From Saprospiraceae bacterium (GTDB taxonomy: Bacteria; Bacteroidota; Bacteroidia; Chitinophagales; Saprospiraceae), in NCBI GenBank assembly GCA_014379665.1, contig JACMLK010000257.1, positions 1 through 7,469 on the forward strand: 7,469 bases of DNA, given 5' to 3'. The position numbers were made by a program, and so were the translations under genes. Below the pieces are notes generated by a model that was not told where the DNA came from, made no database searches, and worked only from the letters and a program-made list of their open reading frames with translations. Every line of letters begins with the position of its first letter. Position 1 is the first letter of the stretch. Shown here one piece after another: positions 5,822 through 7,469 of this stretch.

Positions 5822-5973
5822 ATTTGTCATATCGTTAGATGTAACGAAATTTAGGAAACGAAAATGTGTGGATAACCAAATAATTAATATAGAAGGAATA
5901 AAGAATTATATAACTTAACATCGGTTGAAAATAGAAAAGTTCCTCGATATGCAGGTGAGATGATCTGACAATA

Positions 5974-6018
5974 AACTCAGCATAAAGCGGAGAAAATCAA
6001 AGACAGACGCTTTGAGTT
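5974..6018 (+). other. imperfect hairpin in the leader of the lipoprotein gene
   Basis: AACTC (5974-5978) pairs with GAGTT (6014-6018), and after a 5-base bulge AAAGCG (5984-5989) pairs with CGCTTT (6008-6013), closing an 18-base loop. This gives 11 base pairs in a bulged stem in the middle of the long leader. It matches no riboswitch I recognise. Confidence 0.4.
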
Positions 6019-6107
6019 ATAAGGTCAAATGCGTAAACGGACTTAATTAATTTTAGAAAGGTGTGAAAGCGGTAATATTGCCAGTAAACCTTTAAAAAAA
6101 TAAAAAG

Positions 6108-6219
6108 ATGAAAAAGTTAAGAAGTGATTAATGCAAGAAGGAGTTGCTAACTTACTCCTTAAAAACTAATGATGTTAGAAAATTGGATTTTAAGCACCCG
6201 TTGTTGGAAAAGTGTTTAT
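6108..6219 (+). other. chain of three abutting mini-ORFs with a hairpin, upstream of the lipoprotein gene
   Basis: Three tiny frames run head to tail with start and stop touching: MKKLRSD (ATG 6108, TAA 6129-6131), MQEGVANLLLKN (ATG 6131, TAA 6167-6169) and a 17-codon frame from ATG 6169 ending at TAA 6220-6222. The first two junctions are TAATG. AAGGAGT (6138-6144) and ACTCCTT (6154-6160) form a 7-bp hairpin inside the second frame. It may be a translated leader, remains of a decayed gene, or chance. No product is claimed. Confidence 0.3.
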
Positions 6220-6254
6220 TAATTTTATTTTTTAACGTTCAAAAATCATTTAAA

Positions 6255-7370
6255 ATGGACAAGTTTAGAAAATCACCACTTTCAAGGTTTTTTATTTTCC
6301 TATTGACAACGACTATTTTCCTAGTTAGTTGCGATCCTGATGGTCATTACCTAACGGACTACAAAGTAGACCAAAAAATTGATGAAATTGCTTCAAATTT
6401 AGGCTCGGAGATGAATTGTTCTCAAATAGAACATTATATCAGAAAAGGTATTGCTTTTGTTAGAGCAAATCATCGAGGGGGGATTTTTACTAGTGAAGCA
6501 GCATTACTACAGCATTTGCTTGATGAAGCAAAAATAAAAGGAGAAGCCGGAGCAAATGATATATCCGAGGAGCAAATTTTGCAAATTGGAAATAAAATGA
6601 ACTCCTTAAGCTTTGTTTCTCCAACAGAATCAATTGACCTGTATTTGACTTCATTAATAGATAAAGGCGAACTGTCAACTCAAGAACAAAACTTTCTTCT
6701 CGAACTCGAATCTGAATTAAAGACAGGTCCAAAAAGTGATGCCGGAAATGTCATTGATCAAATGAAACTAGAACTGGCATCAATAACAGATATTACTTCC
6801 CAAAGGAAACAATATCTTAATCAATCTTTAAATTTAGCGAAACAATTACTTTGTGCAGATTCAGGAGATACAAGGATTACTAATATCAGAAATGGTAATA
6901 GTGAAGATCGATGCGAGATTACAGTTTGTATCGAAGAAAAGCGTTGGGAACTTCAGATATCATATGTTGTAGTAACTATCCTTGTAGTGCTTTCATGGTT
7001 TACATTTGGATTAGCCGCTCTTGCCGCAACACTGATAGCAGTTGCATCATGGGTTTTAGTAACTGCATTGTTTTGTTGGGTGTTGCCATGTACACCTGAA
7101 CCATGTGAGGACGGACTAATTCCAACTTGTGGAAGTGGATTTAATTTAATTAACGGATTCTGTTGCTCTGCTATTTTAAACCATATAGATGGAACTGGAT
7201 TATTCGCACTTAAAGAACTCGGAAGAGATTGCCCTGTAGGCACTATTGATTTAGGCAATGGAAAGTGTTTCTTTGGAACTTTTACTTCTTTGGGAATCGA
7301 ACAAAATGTAGGAATTAGATTATTTGATCAATGTAACGGCTTTTTGGGTCATCCACCAATGTGTAGATAA
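6255..7370 (+). CDS. putative lipoprotein with hydrophobic hairpin and Cys-rich C-terminus, 371 aa
   Basis: I do not recognise this family. The ATG at 6255 is chosen because a basic start (MDKFRKS), a hydrophobic core and the lipobox LVSC follow at once, giving lipidated Cys26; the frame is open upstream to a TTG at 6144, but that would bury the signal. The mature protein has a mostly helical, acidic domain (about 35-200), then a Cys-containing stretch (200-226), an uncharged hydrophobic run at about 235-278 long enough for two membrane helices with a turn near Gly252, and a tail of about 90 residues containing C279, C284, C292, C303, C304, C326, C338, C360 and C370, likely disulfide-bonded. 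Asp27 after the lipid Cys may influence sorting. It stands alone between a long leader and a strong terminator. A membrane-inserting toxin, an envelope component or a sensor are all possible; none is shown. Confidence 0.8.
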   Translation: MDKFRKSPLSRFFIFLLTTTIFLVSCDPDGHYLTDYKVDQKIDEIASNLGSEMNCSQIEHYIRKGIAFVRANHRGGIFTSEAALLQHLLDEAKIKGEAGANDISEEQILQIGNKMNSLSFVSPTESIDLYLTSLIDKGELSTQEQNFLLELESELKTGPKSDAGNVIDQMKLELASITDITSQRKQYLNQSLNLAKQLLCADSGDTRITNIRNGNSEDRCEITVCIEEKRWELQISYVVVTILVVLSWFTFGLAALAATLIAVASWVLVTALFCWVLPCTPEPCEDGLIPTCGSGFNLINGFCCSAILNHIDGTGLFALKELGRDCPVGTIDLGNGKCFFGTFTSLGIEQNVGIRLFDQCNGFLGHPPMCR

Positions 7371-7394
7371 TTTGATGATATAGTAGTGAATCAT

Positions 7395-7436
7395 TAGGAG
7401 TATTTGATGGTAGTTTTTTCAAATACTCCTATTTTC
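7395..7436 (+). terminator. strong intrinsic terminator after the lipoprotein gene
   Basis: TAGGAGTATTTG (7395-7406) and CAAATACTCCTA (7420-7431) form a perfect 12-bp stem with a 13-base loop, followed by TTTT. It starts 24 bases after the stop codon, so it ends the lipoprotein transcript. The T-rich loop also gives A-runs on the other strand. Confidence 0.8.
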
Positions 7437-7469
7437 AAAACATGCAAAATAATATTAATAAAGATGAAA

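Larger units (their letters stand above)
5417..6254. other. long non-coding region between divergent fic and lipoprotein genes
   Basis: These 838 AT-rich bases hold control sequences and no gene I can support. A + strand frame at 5420-5611 (63 codons) has no recognisable features and covers the likely fic promoter. Contents in order: fic promoter candidate (5551-5558), ACGT/A-tract repeats (5691-5720), GGTTARAATAAT direct repeat (5747-5773), a good + strand promoter (5793-5821), and an untranslated leader of about 430 bases with hairpins and very short reading frames. Confidence 0.65.

Noticed and set aside
6061..6170. Possible group II intron start (GTGTG at 6061)
   Set aside because: No domain V signature, no reverse transcriptase gene and no matching 3' end are visible in the window.
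6144..6254. N-terminal extension of the lipoprotein frame to a TTG at 6144
   Set aside because: It would place 37 residues before a clear signal peptide and lipobox; the ATG at 6255 fits far better.
6953..7258. 101-codon - strand frame inside the lipoprotein gene
   Set aside because: It is antisense to the membrane hairpin and Cys-rich region and shows no domain.

Overview
The window looks like chromosomal DNA of a Bacteroidota bacterium, perhaps near the Saprospiria/Chitinophagia; that placement is an inference. The supporting signs are AT-rich intergenic DNA, starts with weak Shine-Dalgarno sequences, several matches to the Bacteroidota -7 promoter element TAnnTTTG, a 'MAKQTG' protein of a type I associate with this phylum, and short phased repeats between genes.

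Region 1 (1-1637, + strand) is the end of a multidrug-efflux operon. It holds the C-terminal end of an RND inner-membrane pump, overlapped by 20 bases by a complete TolC-type outer-membrane channel gene. The adaptor protein would lie upstream of the window. Region 2 (1638-2007) is intergenic and carries a 9-bp inverted repeat, a GC-rich REP-like double hairpin and a duplicated TAATTTTG element. Region 3 (2008-3260, + strand) is a two-gene unit: an unrecognised 152-aa protein translationally coupled through TGATG to a MOSC-domain (mARC/YcbX-like) molybdenum-cofactor protein.

Region 4 (3296-4165, - strand) is a 289-aa 'MAKQTG' family protein of unknown function. Upstream of it (4166-4630) is the most structured non-coding DNA in the window. 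It contains an 11-bp-stem hairpin, an array of eight 11-bp units with two consensus types, and two arrays of a 6-bp core repeated every 9 bp around a GC-rich block. Region 5 (4631-5416, - strand) is a self-contained class II Fic AMP-transferase with an intact catalytic motif and an N-terminal inhibitory motif.

Region 6 (5417-6254) has no convincing gene. It has a probable fic promoter, three 10-bp ACGT/A-tract units, a direct repeat, a good Bacteroidota promoter on the + strand, and a leader of about 430 nt with several hairpins and abutting mini-ORFs. Region 7 (6255-7370, + strand) is an unrecognised 371-aa putative lipoprotein with a lipobox, a long uncharged hydrophobic hairpin and a Cys-rich tail, closed by a strong intrinsic terminator.

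The best candidates for something undescribed are the two-type 11-bp array upstream of the MAKQTG gene, and the lipoprotein with its long leader. No complete known defence, CRISPR or insertion-sequence system is visible. No tRNA or rRNA was recognised.
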